Shown here in pieces: positions 7,689 to 16,728 of a DNA stretch of 46,446 bases; position 1 is the first letter of the stretch; each line of letters begins with the position of its first letter. The position numbers and the translations under genes are program-made. A model generated the notes under the pieces. That model ran no database searches, was not told the origin of the DNA, and saw only the letters and a list, made by a program, of their open reading frames with translations. Source of the stretch: an uncultured Armatimonadota bacterium (GTDB lineage Bacteria; Armatimonadota; Fimbriimonadia; Fimbriimonadales; Fimbriimonadaceae); NCBI GenBank assembly GCA_903833215.1, contig CAILEM010000121.1:1-46446 (forward strand). The letters run 5' to 3'.

Positions 7689-7723
7689 GATCGCCCATTC
7701 GATTGAATGGGCGATCTTTCGTT
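7689..7723 (+). terminator. Strong intrinsic terminator after the pseudopilin gene
   Basis: Perfect 12-bp stem GATCGCCCATTC (7689-7700) / GAATGGGCGATC (7705-7716) with loop GATT, followed by TTTCGTT. It isolates the pseudopilin transcript from the lipoprotein gene. Confidence 0.85.
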
Positions 7724-7751
7724 CTATGATATGAGCTGTATAGGAGTCCAT

Positions 7752-7961
7752 TTGAGCAAAAGATTGATGAGCCTTTTATTGACGGGTGCAGTGGCATTCG
7801 CCATGGTTGGATGCAAGTCGGCCGAAGTCGTTCCAATTGCCGATCAGCAGAGCAAAACACCTCCAGCAAACACCAAGGCAGGAGAGGCAGTGCGGAAGTT
7901 TCGTGAGCGCCGACAGGGCGGAGCAATGGGTCCAGACGCTGGCGTTAAAGCCGTGAACTAG
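7752..7961 (+). CDS. Small lipoprotein, unknown function
   Basis: Product of 69 residues with a lipoprotein signal (SLLLTGAVAFAMVG then Cys21). The rest is polar and positively charged near RKFRERRQGG. The start is TTG 7752, with AGGAG five bases upstream; an in-frame ATG at 7707 lies in the terminator and is rejected. I recognise no family. The position between a terminator and a convergent gene shows it has its own promoter, perhaps using TATGAT near 7735. Lgt, encoded at 18097, would modify it. Confidence 0.6.
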   Translation: MSKRLMSLLLTGAVAFAMVGCKSAEVVPIADQQSKTPPANTKAGEAVRKFRERRQGGAMGPDAGVKAVN

Positions 7962-8036
7962 ATTTTTCTCCCAGGCGGTTTAGGGGCGGACCTTCGACTG
8001 GAGGGTTGTCGGACCCGCTCCAACCGTTCGCTTGTT

Positions 8037-9341
8037 TCACCGTTTGTTGGCGGTGAACTTCTGAACGACGTATTCTAGATTTGTTCGCAGGACGTTGACG
8101 ACCTCGACGAGTGCGTTCGTATTCGACTGGATAAAGATCTCCATCTCAAGTTCCGTGACCCTCTCGCTCGGAAGCTGGAGAATCATTGGGTCCGGTCCCC
8201 AAATCACAAGCCGCTTCAATCCGTTCACGGGACTGAGCATCCCCGTACGTCCCGGTTTCAGGTCTGCTGGCCAAGAATTGCTGTCGCCGACCACTACCGC
8301 TTTACGTATCCAAAATAGACACGGCGTTTGATAGGAATCGACATGAATTTGGGTGCCCGGTAACGCGGAAATCGGAACCCGAATCGTTTGCCACCCAACG
8401 GTCGGTACGACCGTGATTTCGGCCTTCATCGGCTTTCCAGCTTGCTGCCAGGTGGTAATGACTCTTCCGGTGGGAAGAGCATTGGTGCGAACCATTTCTC
8501 GGGTCTGGCGCCACCGTCGCCAAAGGCCCTCAATGGAATGATCATAGCGGCCGTTACGAAAGCCTTCCCCGTCTTCTGCACAGGTTCGGGCCATTGCGTA
8601 CGTTTCTCGAACGAGTTCGGGCCACTCGCTCAGCCCCTCGAAGCCGTTATGGTTATGACGCCATTCGGGCCTTACTGCATCGCACGCGATCTCGATGGCA
8701 TCGGGAGAAGGTCGATCTCCATCAAGCATTGCTACCGCTGCGTCGATGGATGAACTCGGATCTTCGAGAAGCTGTTCATAGAGAAATACCGTGCGCTTGG
8801 CGCCTTTGCTCTCTCGCAGCGCAGATAGCGTGTAGTGAACCCACAAACCAACCACGCGTTCACCGAGGTGGGGAAGGGGGCTGTGCGTTCGTTGACTGGC
8901 ACATACATCGAGGGGATTTCGAACACAGATTACATAGAGTGGATCCACATCAAGGGTTCTGAAAACCTCACGATAAAGGGGGAGTAGCACGGTCGTCTGT
9001 GGCTCTTTCCACCCCCATTTTTCCTGGCCACCAAGTTTCTTCTTGAGTAAGTTGGAGATCTCAGTGACCGCATCCAGCGTGCCGGGAATCTCGGCCCAGT
9101 GGTCTGGAATTTCCTCGATCCGGAAATGTTGCATCCCAAAGATGCCCAGGATGCGACGGTTCAGATTCATGAGATCTTTGATCTCGAAATACCCACCCGG
9201 ATTGAAATCATCGGCAGGAAAGAGTTCGTCGTCTCCTCCGAAGTAGTAACCCAGCTTCGAGAAGCACGTTGCCACGCAGGACGTGCCACTTCGAAACATT
9301 CCCAGCACGACGATCGGCTGCTTGCTCTGACTGGATTTCAT
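8037..9341 (-). CDS. Sulfotransferase family protein
   Basis: Predicted PAPS-dependent sulfotransferase of 434 residues. The 5'-phosphosulfate loop GMFRSGTS is at 14-21. The 3'-phosphate motif VICVRNPLDVCASQR is at 137-151, with Arg141 and Ser149. The last 130 residues (from about 300) form an extra beta-rich domain not needed in single-domain members; it may bind carbohydrate. The acceptor is unknown, but surface polysaccharide or glycolipid is plausible. It lies 18 bp downstream of the GH20 gene on the same strand and may be transcribed with it, which would place it under the palindrome at 11570. It ends convergently with the small lipoprotein gene. Confidence 0.8.
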   Translation of the reverse strand: MKSSQSKQPIVVLGMFRSGTSCVATCFSKLGYYFGGDDELFPADDFNPGGYFEIKDLMNLNRRILGIFGMQHFRIEEIPDHWAEIPGTLDAVTEISNLLKKKLGGQEKWGWKEPQTTVLLPLYREVFRTLDVDPLYVICVRNPLDVCASQRTHSPLPHLGERVVGLWVHYTLSALRESKGAKRTVFLYEQLLEDPSSSIDAAVAMLDGDRPSPDAIEIACDAVRPEWRHNHNGFEGLSEWPELVRETYAMARTCAEDGEGFRNGRYDHSIEGLWRRWRQTREMVRTNALPTGRVITTWQQAGKPMKAEITVVPTVGWQTIRVPISALPGTQIHVDSYQTPCLFWIRKAVVVGDSNSWPADLKPGRTGMLSPVNGLKRLVIWGPDPMILQLPSERVTELEMEIFIQSNTNALVEVVNVLRTNLEYVVQKFTANKR

Positions 9342-9359
9342 TTTGAGGTGACCGAGAGT

Positions 9360-11540
9360 TTACTGGCGAAGCATTGAAGTGGGAACGATTTGCTTCTTCA
9401 CGCCTGGGCCCTCAATTCGGAACTGCATGTTTTGGCCCTCGGTTGCTTGGAAGTACCCGAGTTTGATTGGGTAGAGACCAGGCGTAAGCTTCACAGCCGC
9501 GCCTTTTTCCATCATTCCGTGAAGGCCGTCACTGTCAACGATCTTGATTCCAGCCAGCCAAATCGCACTTCCGTCATCACTCGAACACGAAAGCCGATAG
9601 CGTCCTGCTTTCGAGATCACCAGATATCCGGCGTACTCAATGGCGTAGTTCTCCTTGAGCCCCCCGACGAGTGTCACGGTCGGGGTGACGCCCTCCGAAG
9701 ATGCCGTCAACGTTGAGAAGTTCGGGAGCTTCGTAAAGGCTCCTTGGAACACGCGATATTTGAGACCCGGTACAGGATGAGCGCCAGAGGCTGGCTTGAG
9801 TTCCGCCCCCGTCACCTGAACCGACTCCGTCAGCGCCCCATGCTTGCCGATGAGGGCGACGGTTACGGTTTGGCCAGGTTTGAGCCGAATAGGGCCAGAA
9901 ATCACTTTCGATTGAAGAGTCGGAGGCGATCCGTCCAACGAGTACCTCAGCCCAGCCCCCGGAACCTGCGGGTAATTGAATGCAACGGGCTCTCCTGGTT
10001 TGACGATGGCTAAGGTGGTTGTTGGCGTTGGAAGGTGCATCCCTGGCGCTTTCGCATAGAGGCTTGGGAAATGAGCGATTAACCGCTTCATGAACGAGTT
10101 TTCCGTCTCCTTCTGTGTTGTCCAAAGAATCTGCGACATCGCTAACATCCGCGGGAACATGCGGTCTTCAATCGAAGCCCGGTTCGGAAGGTGCTCGGTC
10201 CAAATAGATGCTTGTGCCCCCATCACATACTTGGCCAAGTTCTTTCCACGGCTTGCTGGGGCGGGATCATAGCCGAGAACGACGCTGATCGGCAATTCGT
10301 CGTTGTTATGATCGAAGTAGCACTGATCCCAGGGGGTCATCACGACTCCGTGTTTCATCTTGGCCGCCTCGATCCCGCCGGATTCACCTTGCCAGGACAT
10401 CACGTACGCGTTGGGAGCAAGGCCGCCTTGCAGAATCTCATCCCAGCCAATGAGGTGGCGACCGTGGGAGTTAAGGTACTTTTCCACCCGCTTGATGAGG
10501 TAGCTCTCAAGTTCTGCTGGGGTCTTCAAGTGCTCTTTGGCCATGCGTGCCTTACAGTCGTCGCACCGGCTCCAAAGATACTTGTCGACCTCATCACCAC
10601 CGACATGGATTGTCTTGCTTGGAAAGAGGGCCATCACCTCGTCGAGCACATCCTCAATGAATTTGACGGTGGTCTCCTTGCCAGCGCAGAAGATGTTGGG
10701 GAAGACGAACTCCGTTTCTTTCTCAAATCCAGCTTTAAGGTTCGGAGAGCAGATCAACCACGGGTAGCTCATCGTAGCGCCGAGGTTATGGCCGGGCATC
10801 TCGATCTCGGGGACGATGTTGATGTGTTTGCGTTCGGCAAACCTCAAGATTTCCTTGACATCCTCTTGGGTGTAGAAGCCGCCGTACAGTTTCTTGCCAC
10901 TTTCGCGGCCGGGGAAATCTAGATTACGGTATTCGGGAAAAGTGCCGTCCGATGGGAGGCGCCATGCTCCAAACTCGGTGAGACGGGGGTACTTCTTGAT
11001 CTGCAGTCGCCAACCCCCGTCGTCCACCAAGTGCCAATGGAAGGTGTTGATCTTGTACTGGCTCAATAGGTCGAGGAAGTGAATGATGTCCTTCTTGGGG
11101 AAGAAGTGTCGAGACACATCAAGCATCATTCCGCGCCAAGGGAATCGAGGGCTGTCTTCGATCTTAACCTTGGGGACAACAAGATTCGGGCCCTGTCGTT
11201 GCACAATCTGCCTAAGCGATTGCAGCCCGTAGAACACTCCGGCCGGAGTTGGAGCGCCGATATCCACGCCTTGCTCGGTAACCCGTAAGGCATAACCCTC
11301 CGTCCCGAGATCCGTGCGATTTGGCTGCAGCCGAAGACGCAGTTGATACCGAGACTTCGACGTAGAGCCCAAAAAGCTCCGAGCCTCAGCAGCTTCGTGC
11401 GAAAGGCTTGAATCGGCAAGGATCGACAGACCTCCAAAGCGAACGACCTGGCCCCCCGATTGGACATGGTTCGGCATGGGAAAGATGGACGGAGACGGCG
11501 TTGTAACGGTGAGTGCGAGCAGTGCAACGAGATTGATCAC
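9360..11540 (-). CDS. Secreted beta-N-acetylhexosaminidase (GH20) with PA14 domain
   Basis: Removes terminal N-acetylglucosamine or N-acetylgalactosamine from glycans outside the cytoplasm. From GTG 11540 (AGGAAGG upstream) the product has 726 residues: signal peptide (INLVALLALTVTT), GH20b N-terminal domain to about 125, and a (beta/alpha)8 catalytic domain with HVGGDEVD holding the Asp316-Glu317 pair for substrate-assisted catalysis. A chitobiase C-terminal-like segment is at about 510-590 and a PA14 carbohydrate-binding domain at about 595-720 (CSSDDGSAIWLAG). A longer start to 11597 is possible but would cover the operator. Expression is probably controlled through the palindrome at 11570-11581. 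Confidence 0.92.
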   Translation of the reverse strand: MINLVALLALTVTTPSPSIFPMPNHVQSGGQVVRFGGLSILADSSLSHEAAEARSFLGSTSKSRYQLRLRLQPNRTDLGTEGYALRVTEQGVDIGAPTPAGVFYGLQSLRQIVQRQGPNLVVPKVKIEDSPRFPWRGMMLDVSRHFFPKKDIIHFLDLLSQYKINTFHWHLVDDGGWRLQIKKYPRLTEFGAWRLPSDGTFPEYRNLDFPGRESGKKLYGGFYTQEDVKEILRFAERKHINIVPEIEMPGHNLGATMSYPWLICSPNLKAGFEKETEFVFPNIFCAGKETTVKFIEDVLDEVMALFPSKTIHVGGDEVDKYLWSRCDDCKARMAKEHLKTPAELESYLIKRVEKYLNSHGRHLIGWDEILQGGLAPNAYVMSWQGESGGIEAAKMKHGVVMTPWDQCYFDHNNDELPISVVLGYDPAPASRGKNLAKYVMGAQASIWTEHLPNRASIEDRMFPRMLAMSQILWTTQKETENSFMKRLIAHFPSLYAKAPGMHLPTPTTTLAIVKPGEPVAFNYPQVPGAGLRYSLDGSPPTLQSKVISGPIRLKPGQTVTVALIGKHGALTESVQVTGAELKPASGAHPVPGLKYRVFQGAFTKLPNFSTLTASSEGVTPTVTLVGGLKENYAIEYAGYLVISKAGRYRLSCSSDDGSAIWLAGIKIVDSDGLHGMMEKGAAVKLTPGLYPIKLGYFQATEGQNMQFRIEGPGVKKQIVPTSMLRQ

Positions 11541-11569
11541 GGAGCCTTCCTTAAGGTCACGAGTATAAC

Positions 11570-11581
11570 TCCTATATAGAA
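11570..11581 (-). promoter_or_regulatory. Candidate operator TCCTATATAGAA before GH20
   Basis: Differs by one base from the perfect palindrome TTCTATATAGAA at 6795. It lies 30 bp upstream of the GTG start of the hexosaminidase. It is the third copy in the window and links the GH20 gene to the regulator at 5660. TATA within it could also serve as a -10 element. Confidence 0.45.
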
Positions 11582-11655
11582 CCAATCGCTTTGGCAATCT
11601 GCGATCAGCACATCAGAAATTTAGCCTAGGATAGGGAAGCTGGAGATGCAGAAGT

Positions 11656-12519
11656 CTAGTAGAGTCTGCGCATCCACGCTATCAGGAGATCTGGCCAAGC
11701 TTCCAATCCCGGTTCATGTGTCCGCAATCCATAGCCGTGCCCACCCTTAGGGAATAGATGCAGTTCAATCGATACCTGTGCCTTGTGGCAGGCATGGGTG
11801 TACGCCAGGCACCCTTCAACCTGGAGCGGATCATCCATCGTCTGTAGCAGAAACGCAGGGGGCGTGTTCTTGTCAACGACGAGCCCTTCGGTTAACTGGG
11901 TGGTTCCTTCCTTGTTGAGGTAGGCCGGATAAATCAGCACGGTGAAATCGGGCCGCTGGCTCATTTTGTCTGCATCGTCGATGGGCGTGTAGCTGGGTGC
12001 AGGGGCAGTCGATGTGACTGCAGTTGCGTGTCCGCCTGCCGAAAACCCGAGAATGCCCACTCGATCTGCCCTCATCTTGTACTCAGCCGCATGGGCTCGC
12101 AGGAGCCGGATGGCTCGCTGCGTATCTTGAAGCACGACCTTGTGGAGGGGCTTATCCGAATCGCGGTTGGGCAGTCGATACTTGAGGACAGCAGCGTGAA
12201 TGCCAGCAAGGTTCAGACGCGAAGCAATTTCCCAGCCCTCGAGTTCGATGGCTTCGACATAGTATCCGCCACCTGGGCAGATGAGCACGGTGGGAGCGTC
12301 AGGGTTGGCACTTGTTGATCGAAAGATCTCCAAAGTCGGCTGTGAAACACCCTTTACCAAAAGCAAATTGCCATCGGCATTGTTCTCCGTCGTTTCCTTG
12401 TCGGTGCGAGTCCACCCTTCGGGGTTACCGCTGGGCCATAGCTTGAGAACGGGTCGCTGCTGCGCTTGGGAACATACAAACAGCGTCATCAGTGACGCGA
12501 TAAGGAAAACCGAAGACAT
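11656..12519 (-). CDS. Secreted alpha/beta-hydrolase (BD-FAE/acetyl esterase-like)
   Basis: Esterase of 287 residues with a signal peptide (about 1-20, FVCSQAQ). The oxyanion loop is CPGGGYYV (81-88), the nucleophile elbow GFSAGGH with Ser160, the acid in TMDDP (Asp229 or Asp230) and the base His261 in KGGHGYGLR. These features match the xylan/hemicellulose acetyl-esterase-like group with the endo-1,4-xylanase B-like annotation. The substrate is unproven. It lies downstream of the M1 peptidase (40 bp) and upstream of GH20 on the same strand. Confidence 0.82.
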   Translation of the reverse strand: MSSVFLIASLMTLFVCSQAQQRPVLKLWPSGNPEGWTRTDKETTENNADGNLLLVKGVSQPTLEIFRSTSANPDAPTVLICPGGGYYVEAIELEGWEIASRLNLAGIHAAVLKYRLPNRDSDKPLHKVVLQDTQRAIRLLRAHAAEYKMRADRVGILGFSAGGHATAVTSTAPAPSYTPIDDADKMSQRPDFTVLIYPAYLNKEGTTQLTEGLVVDKNTPPAFLLQTMDDPLQVEGCLAYTHACHKAQVSIELHLFPKGGHGYGLRTHEPGLEAWPDLLIAWMRRLY

Positions 12520-12558
12520 GCCCTATGCTACGCCATCAGGCATGCCTTCAGTAAGAGA

Positions 12559-15030
12559 TTAGGCCTTGATCTTCTTGATCGCTTCCTCGAGCAGTTGAAC
12601 GGCTTCTGGCGTTAGCTTCTTGGCCGCCTCAAGGTCGCTCACGAGCTCTTTGATTTTCTTGTCTCCGGCAATTCTTGCTGCCGACACCGTGTCAAGGTTG
12701 ATTCCACTCTTGAGTGCCACGCGAAGAACTGAGGTCAATCGAGGATCTGCCTTCTTTAGGCCAGAGAGTGCTTGATAACCCGCCGATCGGATGGCAAGAG
12801 GCTGCTTTTCGTGGATCGAATCGAAGATGAGGTCCGCGGCTTCAGGCGCTTCGTTCGAGGCCAAAGTGGAAAGGGCGGTTTGGCGCAGGGGACCGTTGGT
12901 CTCTGACCGCGCCACTTTGACGATGAGGGGTTTGCCAGCGGCGAAGTCAAGCTTGCTGAGAGATTCGATCGCCGCCGTAACTACGACGTAAGGCTGCTTA
13001 TCGTTGATGAGAGCCTTCAGACTCTCGATGATCTCGGGAGTTTTGGGAAGGTCTCCGAGGGCAGACGCAGCGGTCGAACGCCTCTGGTAGCTTTCATGCT
13101 TGAGTTCATTGATCCAGAAACTTGTAAGCTCGGCTCGCTTGAGTGTAGCCAGGAGCCTGGTGTTCAGAATTCCTGGATTGGTGCCTTGATCCTGACTCAG
13201 GACACCGATGATATTTTGAAGCACCTTGTCAGTGGGCTTGCTGTCGATCAGCTTCTGCAATGCAAACGTCCGATCGATTGGGTTCGGATCCAGTTTGAGG
13301 ACGGCAAGGAGTTCATCAGGTGCCCATGGCTGGGATGGAATCTCTCGAAGGAATTCGTGGTCGGGGTCAAATACCACGGCAGAGGGTTTCTCTGTCGATG
13401 GAATTCTGAATTCCTGACTGGCCGCATTCAAATGGATAGCATTTCGCTCTATCGTGCTGGAACCTATGTTGAGGATTCCAACATGGGTTAGCACGTCATA
13501 GACAGGCGTTCCAATCGAGAGATCCTGGGTCTGTTTCACCTTGACCACAATCTCCTTTTTCGGTTGCTCCCACGACCATGACCAGTCGATGATCGGATGG
13601 CCAGGCTTGTAGATCCACTGGTCGAACCACGGATGAAGGTTGACGCCGGTGGCTTCCGTAAGGTCGGCACACAAATCATTGGATTCGACGGGGCCGTTAT
13701 GGTGTCGATCTAGATAACGCTTGAGACCCGCATAGAAGGCTTTTTCGCCCAATTGCCTTCGCAAAGAATAGAGCAGCACGCCTCCCTTGGGATAGGTGTG
13801 CTGATCGAACATCACATCGGGATTCTGATAGAAGTTGGTCGCGAGCGGTCTCTTGTAGCGCTTCGCCTCTTCAAAGTACTCCTGGCTGTTCTGCTCGACT
13901 TCACGCAAGGATTCATTGATTCCACGGCTGTGGAGGGTGTAGCTCATCTCCATAAACGTGGCGAAGCTCTCGTTCAGCCAAATTTGTCCCCAATCTTTGC
14001 AAGTGACATAGTCGCCGAACCACTGATGTCCGGTTTCGTGAGCGATGATCCAATCCATGCCGGAGCGGTCTTCACGCGCGTCCGTGAGAAAGACTCCGTA
14101 AGTTGTCGCGCTGACGTTTTCTTGCCCACCCCCGAAGTCGTAGGTGATGTCTTGGGCATATTTCGGCCAAGGGTATTTGACACCTAACTTGTCGGAATAG
14201 AAGCTGAGAATGTCTTTCGTGTGACCAAAGCTGTAGTCCAGCTTGTCGCCCATTCCCTTGGGTGCAACGTACATCAACGGCACCCCCCGCCATTTGTCGC
14301 GGTGAATATCGAAAGGTCCACCGACCAGCGACACGAGATAGGTCGCGTGGGGCTGGTCCAACTTCCACACGACGGTGTGACGCTTTCCACCTTCGACCGG
14401 CGTATCGCTAGCCTGCAGTCCGTTTCCTACGACCTGCCAATCGGACGGCACCGTTGTATGGGTTTCGGTTGTGGCAAAGTCGTTAGGGTAGTCCCAGGTC
14501 ACCGCCCAGTCTCTCGTGTCAGCGGTCTCACCATTGGTATAGAAGCCGGTTCTGGATGGTTCGCCCTTGACAGGTTCGTGCCAATGCCATCCGCCGACCC
14601 CTTGTCCGTTGGGCGTTTCAGATTTCTTTAGGTGATATTGGACTGCTACAACCAGCTTCTGTCCAGCAATTGAAGGAGTCGTTTCTACGAGAATTCCCTC
14701 GCTATCTCGCTTAAAGTGTGCGGTCTTGCCATTGATCTCAACCGATTCGACTTTGGTGCTCGCTCCCGCGTGAAAGCGGAATTGAGTCGTGCCGTCTTGG
14801 AGTGCAATCAGTGTGTTGATGGATTTCGCGGTGACGAGCCGGTTTGGATAATCGACATCGAAATCAAGCTCAAGATGCAGCAGGTCGTAGGTTCGATTAG
14901 GTGCATATTGGACCTTCGCATCCGGAGCCGAGAAAGGGTTCTTGGTGCCGAAGGATCCGCCTTGAGAGTAAGCGCTTGGAAGCAAGCAGGCGAGGCCAAG
15001 GAAGGCAAGGGTTTTGTTGCTGTTAATCAT
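12559..15030 (-). CDS. Secreted M1-family metalloaminopeptidase with HEAT-like C-terminus
   Basis: Zinc aminopeptidase of 823 residues. A signal peptide covers about residues 1-23 (ending AYSQ). The substrate-recognition motif is GGQEN at about 300-304 (the GxMEN equivalent). The zinc site is HETGH at 331-335 with Glu354 in NESFA. The C-terminal quarter consists of helical repeats (GDLPKTPEIIESLKALI, SLSKLDFAAGKPLIV), as in M1 proteins with HEAT-like domains. ATG 15030 starts the signal peptide directly; an upstream TTG at 15069 would add 13 residues. No SD sequence is visible. It probably feeds the cell with amino acids from extracellular peptides. Confidence 0.92.
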   Translation of the reverse strand: MINSNKTLAFLGLACLLPSAYSQGGSFGTKNPFSAPDAKVQYAPNRTYDLLHLELDFDVDYPNRLVTAKSINTLIALQDGTTQFRFHAGASTKVESVEINGKTAHFKRDSEGILVETTPSIAGQKLVVAVQYHLKKSETPNGQGVGGWHWHEPVKGEPSRTGFYTNGETADTRDWAVTWDYPNDFATTETHTTVPSDWQVVGNGLQASDTPVEGGKRHTVVWKLDQPHATYLVSLVGGPFDIHRDKWRGVPLMYVAPKGMGDKLDYSFGHTKDILSFYSDKLGVKYPWPKYAQDITYDFGGGQENVSATTYGVFLTDAREDRSGMDWIIAHETGHQWFGDYVTCKDWGQIWLNESFATFMEMSYTLHSRGINESLREVEQNSQEYFEEAKRYKRPLATNFYQNPDVMFDQHTYPKGGVLLYSLRRQLGEKAFYAGLKRYLDRHHNGPVESNDLCADLTEATGVNLHPWFDQWIYKPGHPIIDWSWSWEQPKKEIVVKVKQTQDLSIGTPVYDVLTHVGILNIGSSTIERNAIHLNAASQEFRIPSTEKPSAVVFDPDHEFLREIPSQPWAPDELLAVLKLDPNPIDRTFALQKLIDSKPTDKVLQNIIGVLSQDQGTNPGILNTRLLATLKRAELTSFWINELKHESYQRRSTAASALGDLPKTPEIIESLKALINDKQPYVVVTAAIESLSKLDFAAGKPLIVKVARSETNGPLRQTALSTLASNEAPEAADLIFDSIHEKQPLAIRSAGYQALSGLKKADPRLTSVLRVALKSGINLDTVSAARIAGDKKIKELVSDLEAAKKLTPEAVQLLEEAIKKIKA

Positions 15031-15099
15031 AGGAAGGATAGGACTCACTACGACTCGTGAATCCGGCAAAGTTTCAGGTTCTAGGAGGAGGCGGCCCGG

Positions 15100-15567
15100 C
15101 TACGGCCCTGCACTTGGCGTATCGTATCCTGCCTCAGCAAGGACTGGCCCAATAACCTGCTCAACACTGTACCCACCCGATTTGGAGAACTCTATTTTCG
15201 CAACCCATTGGTGGTCTCGAATTTCGCTGCTCACTTGGGGAGCCCATGTTTGGACGGCGCTGTCTGTTAGCGGGCGCTTTTTGATTGCCTCCATCAGTGC
15301 TTCCTCAGGAACCTTGGGTAGCTGGCTCGTGTCCTTCAGCGTCTTTTTGCACACGGCAAAGAACTCTGTTGCTAAAGCGTTCTGTTGGCTTCGTGCTTGA
15401 AGCTCGGGAACATAAATCCATCCTGCGACAACAATGGCGAGGACGAGTGGGATCCTTAGGAATCGCCAGACATGACGCAAGTGCCAACTTAACGGGGCCC
15501 TGAGAGATGGGCCATCGTCAACAGGCATGTGCCCTGCATTAGGTGTTCTGGGGTCTTCCTGTGGCAT
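15100..15567 (-). CDS. Single-pass membrane protein, unknown function
   Basis: Product of 155 residues with a polar, Pro/Asp-rich N-terminus of about 36 residues, one membrane segment (FLRIPLVLAIVVAGWIYV, about 36-54) and a mostly helical C-terminal domain of about 100 residues, probably outside the membrane. I recognise no family. It sits 69 bp upstream of the M1 peptidase gene on the same strand. The 207 bp upstream (15568-15774) hold no gene; AT-rich bases near 15580-15600 may contain its promoter. Confidence 0.6.
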   Translation of the reverse strand: MPQEDPRTPNAGHMPVDDGPSLRAPLSWHLRHVWRFLRIPLVLAIVVAGWIYVPELQARSQQNALATEFFAVCKKTLKDTSQLPKVPEEALMEAIKKRPLTDSAVQTWAPQVSSEIRDHQWVAKIEFSKSGGYSVEQVIGPVLAEAGYDTPSAGP

Positions 15568-15774
15568 GTTCCAGGCAATATTATGGTCTGTATTATTCGC
15601 TGAGGGCGAAACAATGGCTTTATGGACCTATCACGGGCCTTCAAGAACCTAATTGGGGAAAGGACAGCAAGGAACTCACAACTTTCCTGGTAAAGCCCAA
15701 CGTCTTCAAGCTGAAGGCTCAACGTTGCGCTTGCACTCCCCTAGGCATCTGCGAGCCTTTTCGTTTCCAGAACT

Positions 15775-16728
15775 CTAAAGCTGTAATACGGCGACCAGTG
15801 CGATGAGGCTAATAAATAGCCATAACACGATTCCCTGAATGAGCGGTCGAAACCCGACCGATCGAAGCGTGTTCTTCGAAATTCCACCACCGATGAGGAA
15901 CAGTGACAGGGCGAAGCCTGCCGTAGCCACTAATTTTACGGTTGGGCCTAATGCATGAATCGGCGCGACATACGTGCTGACAATGCTCGCCAAAAGAAAG
16001 AGAGCAATGAACCAGGGGAGCGGAGCGGCGGTTGACGAGGCTTTATCCGAATTTCGACTTCGAAGATAGGCAGCCAGGATGGTGATGGGAACTAAATACA
16101 GAACTCGGCTGAGCTTCACGGCGACGGCGGTCTGAATCGCTCCGCCGCCAAACGATGTTGCAGCCCCTACCACACTGCTCACATCGTGAATGGCAATACC
16201 ACTCCAAGTTCCAAATTGATCGGGAGTCATATGGAGCAGATGGCCCAATGGCGGGAAAAGGACGAGGGCGAGCCCGTTCAGTAGGAAAACCGTTCCAACC
16301 GCAACGGACACATCCTCTTGCGGTGCCTCCATGACCGAACTCATCGCGGCGATAGCACTCCCGCCGCAAATCGCGGTTCCGGTGCTTACGAGCAGGCTTG
16401 TGAGAGGACGAACCTTGAGGAGCTTCTGGATGATCCAGCCGAGGAGGAATACGCTAGAGATTGACACGAGCGCGAAAACGAGACCGCTACGGCCCGCGTC
16501 AACGACCTTTTGCAAATCCATGCTGAATCCCAAAAGCACGACCGCGGCTTGAAGCAGGACTTTACTGACTTTCTTCGACTGATTGGGATAGGGATTTCCT
16601 ACGCTAAGGGCGAGGGCAATCCCTAAGATCAGCGCGCATGGCGCGACGAAGGCGAGGACCTTCTCTGGGACTGGCAGCAAAGGGATGCAACACCCAATTG
16701 CGGCGAGCCAAAAAAGGGCCCTCGACAC
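15775..16728 (-). CDS. YeiH-family (UPF0324) putative sulfate exporter
   Basis: Inner membrane protein of 317 residues with about 9-10 transmembrane segments. The family motifs are LGFSMDLQKV, TGTAICGGSAIAA and GIAIHDVSSVVGAA. Relatives are annotated as putative sulfate exporters and are often linked to sulfur or taurine metabolism; direct evidence of transport is sparse. The GTG start at 16728 directly abuts the TAG of the ASCH gene, so the two are translationally coupled. The product could complement the sulfotransferase at 8037, but no sulfur genes adjoin it. Confidence 0.85.
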   Translation of the reverse strand: MSRALFWLAAIGCCIPLLPVPEKVLAFVAPCALILGIALALSVGNPYPNQSKKVSKVLLQAAVVLLGFSMDLQKVVDAGRSGLVFALVSISSVFLLGWIIQKLLKVRPLTSLLVSTGTAICGGSAIAAMSSVMEAPQEDVSVAVGTVFLLNGLALVLFPPLGHLLHMTPDQFGTWSGIAIHDVSSVVGAATSFGGGAIQTAVAVKLSRVLYLVPITILAAYLRSRNSDKASSTAAPLPWFIALFLLASIVSTYVAPIHALGPTVKLVATAGFALSLFLIGGGISKNTLRSVGFRPLIQGIVLWLFISLIALVAVLQL

